64,000 bases of DNA, from the NCBI GenBank assembly GCA_009379845.1, contig WHSZ01000024.1, forward strand, positions 1 to 64,000. The letters run 5' to 3'. The stretch comes from Pseudonocardiaceae bacterium (GTDB lineage Bacteria > Actinomycetota > Actinomycetes > Mycobacteriales > Pseudonocardiaceae). The notes below the pieces were generated by a model, which saw only the letters and a program-made list of their open reading frames with translations, searched no databases and was not told the DNA's origin. The translations under genes and the position numbers were made by a program. Positions 26,830 to 35,067 of the stretch are shown in pieces (the first letter of the stretch is position 1; every line of letters starts with the position of its first letter).

Positions 26830-27422
26830 TATGACGCGCCTCCGGTGGATGGGGACATGTCTTCGGTTGCCGCCCCACGCCTGCGAACCGCGATACGTTG
26901 CACGCGCGGCGATCCGGCATCGCGAGTGGGGTACTCGGGCGAATCGTCCGCCGGCGACGGCGATCCCGGTGACGGGGATCCCGGTGACGGGGACCCCGGT
27001 GACGGGGATCCCGGCGGCCGCCCCGATGCTGTCGAGCCTGTCGATGCCGGCCCCGATGATGTCGACCCGGCGGGCCGGAAGCCCGGCATGTGCACGGTTC
27101 CCGGCTCCCACCGGTCGGCGAGCACCGCGCGCAGCAACGCGATCAGCTCCGCGGCTTGGTCGAACACCCGCGCGGCCAGCTCCGGCCGTTCACCTCGGAC
27201 CATGGCCACCACCGCGCACAGCGGGCACCAGGTGCATTCGCTCGGCTGGCGGCGGGTCCCGGTGCCGGCCGAGGATTCCCCCGCACCGGCATGCTGCTCG
27301 CCGGAATGACCGGCCGCGACCACGCCGTCCAGCCACGGCTGCGCCCGTGCGGCCACCATATCGACCAGCAGCCGGATTTCCTCGGCGAGTCGCGGCGCGT
27401 ACTCGCCCTCGTCGTCGCTCAT
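26829..27422 (-). CDS. DUF5304 family protein with CxxCPxC motif and a Gly-Ser-Pro repeat
   Basis: 197 aa. A helical N-terminal half contains CTWCPLCAVVAMVRGERPEL (about residues 63-82), the small cysteine knuckle typical of this actinobacterial family. The C-terminal half is disordered, with four GSPSP units derived from a 15-bp DNA repeat at 26957-27013, then a basic end. Function unknown; the family consistently neighbours the ArsA-type ATPase and SRPBCC genes. ATGA overlap with the ArsA-like gene at 27419-27422. Confidence 0.75.
   Translation of the reverse strand: MSDDEGEYAPRLAEEIRLLVDMVAARAQPWLDGVVAAGHSGEQHAGAGESSAGTGTRRQPSECTWCPLCAVVAMVRGERPELAARVFDQAAELIALLRAVLADRWEPGTVHMPGFRPAGSTSSGPASTGSTASGRPPGSPSPGSPSPGSPSPGSPSPADDSPEYPTRDAGSPRVQRIAVRRRGAATEDMSPSTGGAS
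26957..27013. repeat. 15-bp coding tandem repeat, about four units
   Basis: GATCCCGGTGACGGG recurs from 26962, 26977 and (one mismatch) 26992, with a partial unit from 27007. On the minus strand each unit encodes GSPSP in the DUF5304 protein. In-frame copy number can vary by slippage. Confidence 0.8.
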
Positions 27423-28597
27423 GTGCGACCCCCGCTCAGGAATACGGTCAGCCCGTCCGAGTCCGCCTCGGCACCGGTTACCTCGCACCGGCGCAACAGG
27501 TTCGGCAGCGCGATCAGCCGCCGGGTGCCGTCCACCGTAACGGCAAGGTCGTCGTCCACTCTCGCCAGCTCAACGGCGGCATCGTCGGTCAGCGGCAGCG
27601 CGAGGCGCAGCCGATACCCGCCGGCCGGATCATCGTCCACACTCAACAGGCTCGACTGCTCGTTTTCGTTTCCCCGCAACGGGTCCGTGCCGCCATACAA
27701 CTCCGAGGCGATGCCGAGCAGCGCGGAGATCCCGACCGGCTCCGCCGCCCGATGCTCAACGGTGCGCGGCTCTGGGATGCCGGTGCCGGCCAGCTCGCCG
27801 AGCACCTTGTCCTGCTCGGCGCGCCGGGTGCGTAGCCACGCCGCGGCCGAGGACCGCCACACCCCCGGCTTCGGCGTCAGCCGGTTGATGATCAGCCCGT
27901 CCACGGTGATTCCGCGCAGGGCCAACGAGCTGAGCGTGCGGCGGGTTTCCGCCACCACCAGCCGTTCCGGGGTGAGCACCAGCCGGACCGTGGTGGTCGT
28001 CGAGTCGGTGAGCAACTCGCGCAGCGTGGACAGGTGCTCGGCAAGGCTCGCCACCGAATCCGCGACCGCGGCCACGTTCCGGGGTCCGCCGAACGGCGCG
28101 CGAGACAACGGCTTCTGGCGGAACATGCGCTGCAGGTAACCGGAAACGGCTTCAGGAAGGGAAAGCAACCGCAAGGTCTCCGCGGTCGGTCCACAATCGA
28201 CAACCACGGCGTCCCACAACCCGGTGTGCACCAGCCGGCGCACTTCGGTCAGCGCGAGCAACTCGTCCACACCCGGCAACACGGTGAGCTCCTCGGCGTC
28301 CAGCTCGTGCACGCCTGCCGTGGACAGCGCGAGGCGCAACTGTTCCCGCAGCCCATGCCACGCTTGATCGACCAGCCCACGAGAATCCACTTGCACCGCG
28401 TGCAAACTGGTGTCCACATCGGACACCTCGGTGGGCTCGGCGCCGAGTCGAGCCCCGAACGCGTCCGCGAGCGAGTGGGCAGGGTCGGTGGACACGACAA
28501 GCGTCTTGCGCCCGCGACTGGCGAGCTGCGCGGCGGTGGCCGCGGCCAGCGTGGTCTTCCCCACGCCACCCTTGCCGGTGAACAGCAGGACGCGCAC
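27419..28597 (-). CDS. ArsA/GET3-family P-loop ATPase
   Basis: 392 aa from GTG 28597. The deviant Walker A FTGKGGVGKTTLAAATA and the switch segment STDPAHSLADAFG are the ArsA/GET3 signature; VDCGPTAETLRLL is the second switch region. No arsenite-binding cysteine triplet, and no ars genes nearby, so it is not an arsenic pump subunit. The orthologous position in mycobacteria is Rv2184c. With DUF5304 and SRPBCC neighbours it belongs to a conserved actinobacterial module of unknown function, perhaps protein or lipid handling at the envelope (inference). Confidence 0.82.
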   Translation of the reverse strand: MRVLLFTGKGGVGKTTLAAATAAQLASRGRKTLVVSTDPAHSLADAFGARLGAEPTEVSDVDTSLHAVQVDSRGLVDQAWHGLREQLRLALSTAGVHELDAEELTVLPGVDELLALTEVRRLVHTGLWDAVVVDCGPTAETLRLLSLPEAVSGYLQRMFRQKPLSRAPFGGPRNVAAVADSVASLAEHLSTLRELLTDSTTTTVRLVLTPERLVVAETRRTLSSLALRGITVDGLIINRLTPKPGVWRSSAAAWLRTRRAEQDKVLGELAGTGIPEPRTVEHRAAEPVGISALLGIASELYGGTDPLRGNENEQSSLLSVDDDPAGGYRLRLALPLTDDAAVELARVDDDLAVTVDGTRRLIALPNLLRRCEVTGAEADSDGLTVFLSGGRT

Positions 28598-28608
28598 TCG
28601 AGTGTTCC

Positions 28609-29061
28609 CTAGCTCGCGGACTGCTCGACGCGACGCTTCAGGTCTTTCAAGGCAATGTCCATGATCACCTTTTCCGCCTTGCGTCGAAGCAATCCGATCA
28701 TCGGAATGGCCAGCTGCACGGCGAGCGTGTACGTCACTGTGGTCTGCTCGCCCTCCGGCTCGAGCCGGTAACTTCCCTCCTGGGCCTTCTGCATCTGGCC
28801 CTTCACCAGGTGCCAGCTGACCATCAGGCCGTCCGGCGCCCAGTCGTATTCGAGGGTATAGACATCTTTGACCGGGCCGGCGTCCAAGGTCAACCGCACC
28901 TGCTTGGCCCTTGTGACCTCGCCGACGGTTTCCTCGCTGAGTACCTCGACCTGCTTGACCGCGTTCGCCCATTCGGGATACTCGTCGAAGTTCGCGATCA
29001 CCGCCATGATCCGCTCCGGCGGTGCGTTCACCACAATGGACTGGGTCGACTCGTCGGCCAT
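28609..29061 (-). CDS. SRPBCC (START/Bet v1-like) family protein
   Basis: 150 aa. SIVVNAPPERIMAVIANFDE followed by YPEWANAVKQVEVL is the classical actinobacterial polyketide-cyclase/SRPBCC pattern, and a C-terminal amphipathic helix (AEKVIMDIALKDLKRRV) closes the hydrophobic cavity. Probably binds a hydrophobic ligand. Position matches Rv2185c, immediately upstream of the ArsA-like gene (11 nt apart). ATG 29061 follows TAGCCT by 7 nt (leaderless). Confidence 0.85.
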   Translation of the reverse strand: MADESTQSIVVNAPPERIMAVIANFDEYPEWANAVKQVEVLSEETVGEVTRAKQVRLTLDAGPVKDVYTLEYDWAPDGLMVSWHLVKGQMQKAQEGSYRLEPEGEQTTVTYTLAVQLAIPMIGLLRRKAEKVIMDIALKDLKRRVEQSAS

Positions 29062-29173
29062 GCTGCGCAGGCTACCTGGTCGCGACCACCGTTTCGGTAC
29101 CTGCGGGGCGGCTCACCGTACTGGCGGACAACTCAACCGCGAGAGCTGGTTGCCGCTGGACCGGGCGGGTGGT

Positions 29174-29971
29174 TCACCACCGCAGCACATACGGCTGCTC
29201 GGTCTGCTTGAAATGCCCCACGTTGACGCAGTCGGTCTGGCCGACGCGGGCGCGGGGCGCGAGCGGCTGATGCACGTGGCCGAACAGCGACCAGCGCGGG
29301 CGCTGCTCGTTGATCAGCCGGGCCAGCGAAGCCGAGCCCAGCTCGGGACGCCGTGCGAGCACGTCGTAGAGCAGCACCGGCTCGTCCGGTGGGATGTGCG
29401 TGCACACCACGTCCACCCGATCCAGCGCGGCGACGCCCTTGTCGAAGTCCTCCTCGAGACGCAGGTACGGGCGCCACACGCCGGTGCGGCGGGGCGCGGT
29501 GCCGGCCGGCCGCAGCGCACCGCCGACGAACCCGAAGCGCAGCCCGCCGATCTCGGTGACCTCCCCGTCCAGCGCCTGAATGTGCCCACCGGTGAAGTCC
29601 GGCCACAACGCCGGCACGTCCACGTTGCCGGGCGTGGCGTAGGTCGGCACGGTCATCGCGCCGAACAGCTCCTCGTACTGCTCGCGGATCGCGTTCTCCA
29701 CCGCGTCCGCCGCGTCGTCCAGGCTCTCCCACAGTGACCGCGCGTAGGCGGCCGTCTCCAAGTGGTGGCGTTCCCTGCGCAGCTTCGCGAACACCGCCAC
29801 CCGCTCGGCGCCGAACAGCTTGCCGAGAATGCCCTTCGAATGGTCGCGGTAATCGACGAAGTCGATCAGGTCGCCGAGCACGATCAGCGCGTCCGCGCCG
29901 TCGCACGCGCGGGCGAGCGCTTCGACATTGCCATGGACGTCCGAAACCACGTGAACCCGCACGCCCTCCAC
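29174..29971 (-). CDS. Calcineurin-like metallophosphoesterase
   Basis: 265 aa. Metal-ligand motifs in order: DVHGN (residues 10-14), GDLIDFVDY (33-41), PGNVDVP (GNxD variant), CTHIPP (GxxH-like) and FGHVHQP (GHVH). Cytosolic, no signal peptide. GTG 29971 is two bases from the end of the SRPBCC gene at 29973, so the two form an operon. Natural substrate unknown; a cyclic nucleotide or phosphoprotein are both possible. Confidence 0.85.
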   Translation of the reverse strand: MEGVRVHVVSDVHGNVEALARACDGADALIVLGDLIDFVDYRDHSKGILGKLFGAERVAVFAKLRRERHHLETAAYARSLWESLDDAADAVENAIREQYEELFGAMTVPTYATPGNVDVPALWPDFTGGHIQALDGEVTEIGGLRFGFVGGALRPAGTAPRRTGVWRPYLRLEEDFDKGVAALDRVDVVCTHIPPDEPVLLYDVLARRPELGSASLARLINEQRPRWSLFGHVHQPLAPRARVGQTDCVNVGHFKQTEQPYVLRW

Positions 29972-29972
29972 C

Positions 29973-30410
29973 TTATGGTGTCGGCGGGCAGCCGGGTTGC
30001 CGACCGTCCTCCAAGATCTCCTTGAGCCGCAACGAGATCGCCTTTGCCGCGCGGGCCCGCCGATCGTATTCCCTGCGCAGCCGCGCCGGCGAAAGCGTCA
30101 GTGGATTGCCGGCGCCGTCCGCGGGGGTAGCTCGCAGGAAGTAGTGCAGCAGCGTGCCGTCCAGCACCGGCTCCAGCCAGATCTCCATGGTACCGACCAG
30201 CGCGCCGCGCACCGTCCAGCGCAACCCCTGATCACCGCGGTCGGCGTAGACTTCCAGCCGTAGGTCCGGCCAATACCACCGCCAGCTGTTCGGATCCGCG
30301 AACACCGCGGCCACCGTGGCCGGCGGCACCGCGAGGAAGGTCTCGTCGATGATGTCCAGGGCGGGTGCCGGCGACGGGGGGCCGGGCACGGTTTCGGGCA
30401 CACTGACCAC
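29973..30410 (-). CDS. SRPBCC family protein (polyketide cyclase/dehydrase-like)
   Basis: 145 aa from GTG 30410. IDETFLAVPPATVAAVFADPNSW, YADRGDQGLRWTVRGALVG and WLEPVLDGTLLHYFLRA fit the SRPBCC fold. A second, distinct SRPBCC protein in this block, paralogous in fold to the gene at 28609. It is divergent from fadD15 across a 161-nt promoter region (30411-30571) in which I see no other gene. Confidence 0.8.
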   Translation of the reverse strand: MVSVPETVPGPPSPAPALDIIDETFLAVPPATVAAVFADPNSWRWYWPDLRLEVYADRGDQGLRWTVRGALVGTMEIWLEPVLDGTLLHYFLRATPADGAGNPLTLSPARLRREYDRRARAAKAISLRLKEILEDGRQPGCPPTP

Positions 30411-30571
30411 AGTCGCGAGAATGTCACGCGCCCTGACCCGTCGCCAGGATGTTACCCATACCGAGGGGCGAGGAACCCTAGCCGCGAAGCCCCATGGACG
30501 CTACGTTAACCGCTCAACGAGATCCTTACCTGGTAGTAACCTGACAACACCAACTCGTACGGAGGGTTGAG

Positions 30572-32377
30572 GTGCGCGAATTCAGCGGCCCAGACGCGAG
30601 CCCGATCGCCGACGACGAGAACCTCACCGACATGGTGTGGGCCAACGCGGAACGATTCGCCGACACGGTGAGCTTCCGCCGCCAGGTGAACGGCTCCTGG
30701 CTGGACATCACCGCCAAGGAGTTCGGCGATCAGGTACGGGCGGTGGCCAAGGGGTTGATCGCCGCCGGGCTCGGCACCGGCGACCGGGTCGCGTTGATGT
30801 CCAAGACCCGCTACGAGTGGACCCTGCTGGACTTCGCGATCTGGTCGGCAGGGTGTGTCACGGTGCCGATCTACGAGACGTCCTCCGCCGAGCAGGCGGA
30901 GTGGTCGCTGAGTGACTCCGCCTCGAAGGCGATCATCGTGGAGACCACGGCGCATCGCGAACTGGTTGACGGCGTGCTCGGGAAGCTGTCCCACGTCAGC
31001 CACGTCTGGCAGATCGAAGCCACGGATGACACGAAGGGCGTGATCGAGGAGCTGACCGACAAGGGCGCGGCCGTCAGCGACGAGGATGTGCAGACCCGCA
31101 GGCGGGAAGTCACCGCGGATGCGCCGGCGACCATCGTGTACACGTCCGGCACCACCGGGCGGCCGAAGGGCTGCGTGCTCACCCACCGCAACCTGCTCGC
31201 CGAGGTCCGGGCCGACAGCGCGGCGTTCCCGCGCGTGCTCCAGCCTGGCAACTCGCTGCTGGTATTCCTGCCGCTGGCGCACGTGCTCGCTCGCGCGCTC
31301 GCGATCACCTGCGTCTACGCGCGGCTGACCCTCGGACACACCGCGGACGTCAGCAACCTGGTCGCCGATCTCGGCACCTTCCGCCCAACCTCGGTCGTCG
31401 CCGTGCCGAGGGTTTTCGAGAAGGTGTACAACGGCGCGAAGCAGCGGGCGCACTCCGAGGGCAAGGGCAAGATCTTCGACGCGGCCCAGGCGACCGCGGT
31501 GGAGTTCAGCCGCGCGCAGGATACCGGTGGGCCGGGGCTGCTGCTGCGGCTGCGGCACGCCCTGTTCGACAGGCTGGTCTACGGCAAGCTGCGCGCCGCG
31601 CTCGGCGGGCGGTGCACCGCCGCGGTGTCCGGTGGCGCCCCGCTCGGTGAGCGGCTCGCCCACTTCTTCCGGGGCATCGGCGTGCCGGTCCTCGAGGGTT
31701 ACGGCCTGACCGAGACCAGCGCGGCCGCGTGCGTGAACACCGAAGAGGCCACCAAGATCGGCACGGTTGGCCGGCCGGTGGACGGCACCAAGGTCAGGAT
31801 CGCCGAGGACGGCGAGGTGCTGATCACCGGTGACATCGTGTTCGGCCAGTACTGGAACAACCCGGAGGCAACGAACGAAGCACTCGATGACGGATGGTTC
31901 CGCACCGGCGACCTCGGCGAGCTCGACGAGGAGGGCTACCTGAAGATCACCGGTCGGAAGAAGGAGATCATCGTGACGGCCGCCGGCAAGAACGTCGCAC
32001 CTGCCGCCCTCGAGGATCACATCCGGGCCCACCCCCTGATAAGCCAGTGCATGGTGATCGGCGATCAGCAACCGTTCATCGCCGCGCTCGTGACCATCGA
32101 CGAGGAGTTCTTCCCTGGCTGGAAGCAGCGGAACCGCAAGCCGGAGGACGCCAGCGTCGCCGATCTGACCGCGGACCCCGATCTGCGCGCGGAAATCCAG
32201 TCCGTTGTGGACGAGGCCAACGCAGTAGTGTCCAAAGCGGAGGCGATCAAGAAGTTCCGCGTTCTCCCGGTGGACTTCACCGAAAGCGGCGGCGAGATGA
32301 CGCCGAGCCTGAAGGTGCGCAGGAACGTGGTGAGCAAGAACTTCGCCTCGGATATCGAGGCGCTCTACGCGACGTAG
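30572..32377 (+). CDS. fadD15: Long-chain fatty-acid--CoA ligase (FadD15-like)
   Basis: 601 aa from GTG 30572, preceded by GGAGGG. ATP/AMP signature TIVYTSGTTGRPKGCVLTHRN, EGYGLTETSAAA, DGWFRTGDLGELDEEGYL and KKEIIVTAAGKNVAPAALED are those of the adenylate-forming family. Activates long-chain fatty acids for lipid synthesis or degradation. The order SRPBCC-fadD15-pimB is as in mycobacteria (Rv2185c-Rv2187-Rv2188c). The last 13 nt overlap the end of the convergent pimB. Confidence 0.93.
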   Translation: MREFSGPDASPIADDENLTDMVWANAERFADTVSFRRQVNGSWLDITAKEFGDQVRAVAKGLIAAGLGTGDRVALMSKTRYEWTLLDFAIWSAGCVTVPIYETSSAEQAEWSLSDSASKAIIVETTAHRELVDGVLGKLSHVSHVWQIEATDDTKGVIEELTDKGAAVSDEDVQTRRREVTADAPATIVYTSGTTGRPKGCVLTHRNLLAEVRADSAAFPRVLQPGNSLLVFLPLAHVLARALAITCVYARLTLGHTADVSNLVADLGTFRPTSVVAVPRVFEKVYNGAKQRAHSEGKGKIFDAAQATAVEFSRAQDTGGPGLLLRLRHALFDRLVYGKLRAALGGRCTAAVSGGAPLGERLAHFFRGIGVPVLEGYGLTETSAAACVNTEEATKIGTVGRPVDGTKVRIAEDGEVLITGDIVFGQYWNNPEATNEALDDGWFRTGDLGELDEEGYLKITGRKKEIIVTAAGKNVAPAALEDHIRAHPLISQCMVIGDQQPFIAALVTIDEEFFPGWKQRNRKPEDASVADLTADPDLRAEIQSVVDEANAVVSKAEAIKKFRVLPVDFTESGGEMTPSLKVRRNVVSKNFASDIEALYAT

Positions 32378-33516
32378 TGCGCGCCGTCCAGCAGGTTGGA
32401 CAGCCGGGCGGCAAGCCGCGGCCAGCGCCAGTTCTCGCTGACCCATTCCCGCCCGGCCGCGCCCATCCGCGCGGCGCGCGCGGGATCGGCGAGTAGCGCG
32501 GTGAGCGTGTCGATGAGCTGACCGAGCTCGCGCCCGTCCAGCACATGCCCGGTCACCTCGTCGCGCACCGTCTCCGGCGCGCCACCGGACATGCCGGCGA
32601 CCACCGGCAGCCCGCTCGCGGACGCCTCGAGGTACACCAGCCCGAGCCCCTCGACATCGAGACCGCCGCCCCGGGTGCGGCAGGGCATCGCGAACACGTC
32701 CCCGGCGGCATAGTGCGCCGGCAGCTCCGTCCACGGCACGGAGCCGGTGAAGATCACGTGCTTCTCGACGTCCAGCGCGGTGGCCAGCTCGCCGAGCCGC
32801 TTGCGGTACGGCCCACCGCCCACCAGGAACAGCGCGGCACCCGGAACCCGCTCGCGGATGGCCGGCAGCGCCCGCACCAGCATGTCCTGCCCCTTGCGTG
32901 GCACCAGCCGGGAAACACACGTCACGATCGGGCGTTCGCCGAGGCCGTAACGCTGCCGGATTTCCTGGCGCGCGCCGGAATCCGGGCGGAACCGCGTGGT
33001 GTCCACTCCGGACGGAAGATGTTCAAGGACCGCGTGCGGGCCGAACGCGGCGGCGAACCGGGACCGGGTGTACCGGCTGACGAAGGTGATCACGTCGGCG
33101 GTGTTACCGATCCGCCGCAGCGCCTGCCGGGCGCCGGGCACCATCGACCAGCCGACCTCGTGGCCGTGTGTGGAGGCAACCATCCGGCGCGCGCCGTGCT
33201 CCATGAGCCCCGGCCCGAGTAGCGCCAGCGGCGCGGCCGCACCGAACCACACGGTTTCGCAGGCGTACGCCCGCAGGATCTGCCTGGCACGGTTGAGCAC
33301 GTCCGGGGTCGGCAACATCAGCGGGCTGGGATGCCGGATCACTTCGAACGGCTGCGCGGCGTCGAATTCCGCGTGCGAACCGACGGCGGATTCCCACGCG
33401 GGTGCGTACACCACCAGCTCGTCGTCCGGCAGCTCGGTGGCGAAGGCGTGCAAGTACGCCTGGATCCCGCCGGGTCTTGGCGGGAAGTCGTTGGTGATCA
33501 GTAGCGTCTTGCGCAC
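32365..33516 (-). CDS. pimB: Phosphatidylinositol mannoside mannosyltransferase PimB (GT4 family)
   Basis: 383 aa from GTG 33516; TAGTCT ends 6 nt upstream (leaderless). ITNDFPPRPGGIQAYL at the N-terminus, HGHEVGW, SGVDTTRFRP, CVSRLVPRKGQD and the C-terminal EGLGLVYLEASASGLPVVAG (donor-binding EX7E region) are those of PimB (Rv2188c). Uses GDP-mannose to add the second mannose to the inositol ring of PIM at the inner membrane face. The open reading frame is complete. Confidence 0.92.
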   Translation of the reverse strand: MRKTLLITNDFPPRPGGIQAYLHAFATELPDDELVVYAPAWESAVGSHAEFDAAQPFEVIRHPSPLMLPTPDVLNRARQILRAYACETVWFGAAAPLALLGPGLMEHGARRMVASTHGHEVGWSMVPGARQALRRIGNTADVITFVSRYTRSRFAAAFGPHAVLEHLPSGVDTTRFRPDSGARQEIRQRYGLGERPIVTCVSRLVPRKGQDMLVRALPAIRERVPGAALFLVGGGPYRKRLGELATALDVEKHVIFTGSVPWTELPAHYAAGDVFAMPCRTRGGGLDVEGLGLVYLEASASGLPVVAGMSGGAPETVRDEVTGHVLDGRELGQLIDTLTALLADPARAARMGAAGREWVSENWRWPRLAARLSNLLDGAHYVA

Positions 33517-33591
33517 GTGTCGAGACTAACGGGGCGCTCGCTATTCTCGCCCGCGTGTTGGTAGCTGGCGACCAGAATGCGGGAGGATTTG

Positions 33592-34317
33592 GTGACTGAT
33601 GCACGGCTATTGTGCGTGCACGCGCATCCGGACGACGAGTCACTGTGGACCGGCGGGATTCTCGCCCGCTATGCCGGTGAGCAGGTGCCGATCAAGGTGA
33701 TCACCTGTACCGACGGGGTGCGCGCGGATGGCAGTTCCGTTGCCGCACCCGGGGTGCGGGTGGCCGAACTGCGCAAGGCGATGGCGATTCTGGGGGCCGG
33801 AGAGCCGCAGGTGCTCGACTACCGGGACTCCGGCGGCGCGGGCTCCGGCGCCGCCGAGCCCGGCTCGTTCTGCGCGGCCGTCTTCGATGAAGTGGTGCGC
33901 ACGCTGGTCACCGAGATTCGTGCGTTCCGGCCAACCACGGTGGTCACGTATGACGCGTTCGGCGTGTACGGGCATCCCGATCACCTGCAGGCACATCGCG
34001 CGACCGTGGCAGCGGTGGAAGCGAGCGCGCATCCCAAGCTGTACCCGGAGTCCGGACAGCCGTGGCAGGTGGCAGGGCTGTGGCTGGTCACCACCCCCGA
34101 CCTGCCGTTCGACGCCGCGGTGGACGTCGGCCCGTGGTTGGACACCAAGTGGCAGGCGCTGCGCGCGCACGAGTCGGAGTTCGACCGGGGCGCGGGGGTC
34201 AGCGTGTTCACCGACCCGCGAGTTCGCGAGCAGCTACTGAGCACCGAGTACTTCAGCCATCGCCCGGCGCCGCGACCGCGCACCGGTTCCCCCGCAACAG
34301 ACCTGCTGGCGGGTTAG
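33592..34317 (+). CDS. PIG-L (LmbE-like) family deacetylase
   Basis: 241 aa from GTG 33592, which has GGGAGGA at good spacing; ATG 33577 in the same frame is the alternative. CVHAHPDDESLWTGG (zinc ligands His-Pro-Asp-Asp), TCTDGVRADG and VYGHPDHLQAHRATV (third ligand) are intact. Family members deacetylate GlcNAc-inositol (MshB), mycothiol conjugates (Mca) or other amino sugars. It is shorter than MshB/Mca (about 290 aa), so it is probably a different PIG-L paralogue. The region up to 40.4 kb is absent from the mycobacterial gene order. Confidence 0.85.
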   Translation: MTDARLLCVHAHPDDESLWTGGILARYAGEQVPIKVITCTDGVRADGSSVAAPGVRVAELRKAMAILGAGEPQVLDYRDSGGAGSGAAEPGSFCAAVFDEVVRTLVTEIRAFRPTTVVTYDAFGVYGHPDHLQAHRATVAAVEASAHPKLYPESGQPWQVAGLWLVTTPDLPFDAAVDVGPWLDTKWQALRAHESEFDRGAGVSVFTDPRVREQLLSTEYFSHRPAPRPRTGSPATDLLAG

Positions 34318-34354
34318 CCCGCGGCGGCCGTGGGCTTTGGTGGCCTCGTTGACT

Positions 34355-34364
34355 TTGTATACAA
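34355..34364. promoter_or_regulatory. Candidate GntR (FadR-subfamily) operator
   Basis: TTGTATACAA is a perfect 10-bp palindrome 20 bp upstream of the GntR gene start and matches the TnGTnnnACnA-type sites of FCD-domain regulators. AT-rich in an otherwise GC-rich sequence. Likely autoregulation of the GntR-dehydratase-ALDH operon. Confidence 0.55.
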
Positions 34365-34383
34365 CATGTAGCACGCTACGTGT

Positions 34384-35067
34384 ATGGCTCTCCGGACGCC
34401 GATGCGCGGCGAGGCGCTCGCCGAGCAGGCCTACGTGGCACTGCGGGACGCGATCCTCGGCCATGAGCTGCCGCCTGGAACCCGGCTGTCCGTGCCGGAC
34501 ATCGCGCAACGCCTCGGCATCAGTCGCAGCCCGGCGCGGGAGGCCATCGCCCGGATCGCCTACGAGGGTCTGGCCCAGGTTGGGCCGCACCGCGGTGCGG
34601 TGGTCTCCGACATCCGGGCAGAGGACCTCCTGGAGATCTACTCGCTGCGCGAGGTACTGGAGGGCCTGGCGTGCCGGCTGGCGAGCCAGCGGCTGGAGGA
34701 GCCAGACGTCGCGCGGTTGCGGAGCATCCTCGACGAGCACCGCCACGCCGTCGACACCGGGGACGTGGCGCGGCACTACGAGCTGGACCAGGCCTTCCAC
34801 GCCGCGATTCGCGAGCTCACAAGGAACAACCGCCTGATCGAGTCGCTCGATCGACTGCAGGGCCAGATCCGGGTGGCGATGTACACCACGCGCCGCTCCC
34901 CCGGCGGCACCCCGCAGGCGCTCTCCGAGCACTGGGTGATCTTCGAGGCGCTGACTTCGGCGGACCCGGACCGCGCCGAGCGGGCGGGTCGCGCGCACAT
35001 CTCCCGCCTGCTGCGCGACCTCGAGCACAGCGTCCATGGGGTCCATGGGAAGGAGAAGCCTCCGTGA
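34384..35067 (+). CDS. GntR-family regulator, FadR/FCD subfamily
   Basis: 227 aa. The winged HTH (ALAEQAYVALRDAILGHEL, LSVPDIAQRLGISRSPAREA) is followed by an FCD ligand domain (IYSLREVLEGLACRLAS, HYELDQAFHAAIRELT, EHWVIFEALTSADPDRAERA), with the Asp/His metal-site pattern of this group (D and H in LDQAFH, EHW, RAHI). Usually represses catabolic genes for carboxylic or sugar acids and is released by the substrate. A GTGA overlap (35064-35067) joins it to the enolase-superfamily gene, and the palindrome 34355-34364 precedes it. Confidence 0.88.
   Translation: MALRTPMRGEALAEQAYVALRDAILGHELPPGTRLSVPDIAQRLGISRSPAREAIARIAYEGLAQVGPHRGAVVSDIRAEDLLEIYSLREVLEGLACRLASQRLEEPDVARLRSILDEHRHAVDTGDVARHYELDQAFHAAIRELTRNNRLIESLDRLQGQIRVAMYTTRRSPGGTPQALSEHWVIFEALTSADPDRAERAGRAHISRLLRDLEHSVHGVHGKEKPP

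Noticed and set aside
27419-28597. Arsenic resistance ATPase
   Set aside because: The arsenite-binding cysteines of ArsA and any arsB, arsC or arsR genes are absent, and the neighbours are envelope-related.
30506-32920. An 804-codon open frame on the minus strand
   Set aside because: It is antisense to fadD15 for most of its length and then runs through pimB in the wrong frame. The translation is Gly/Ala/Arg/His-rich with no motif, the usual shadow in high-GC DNA.
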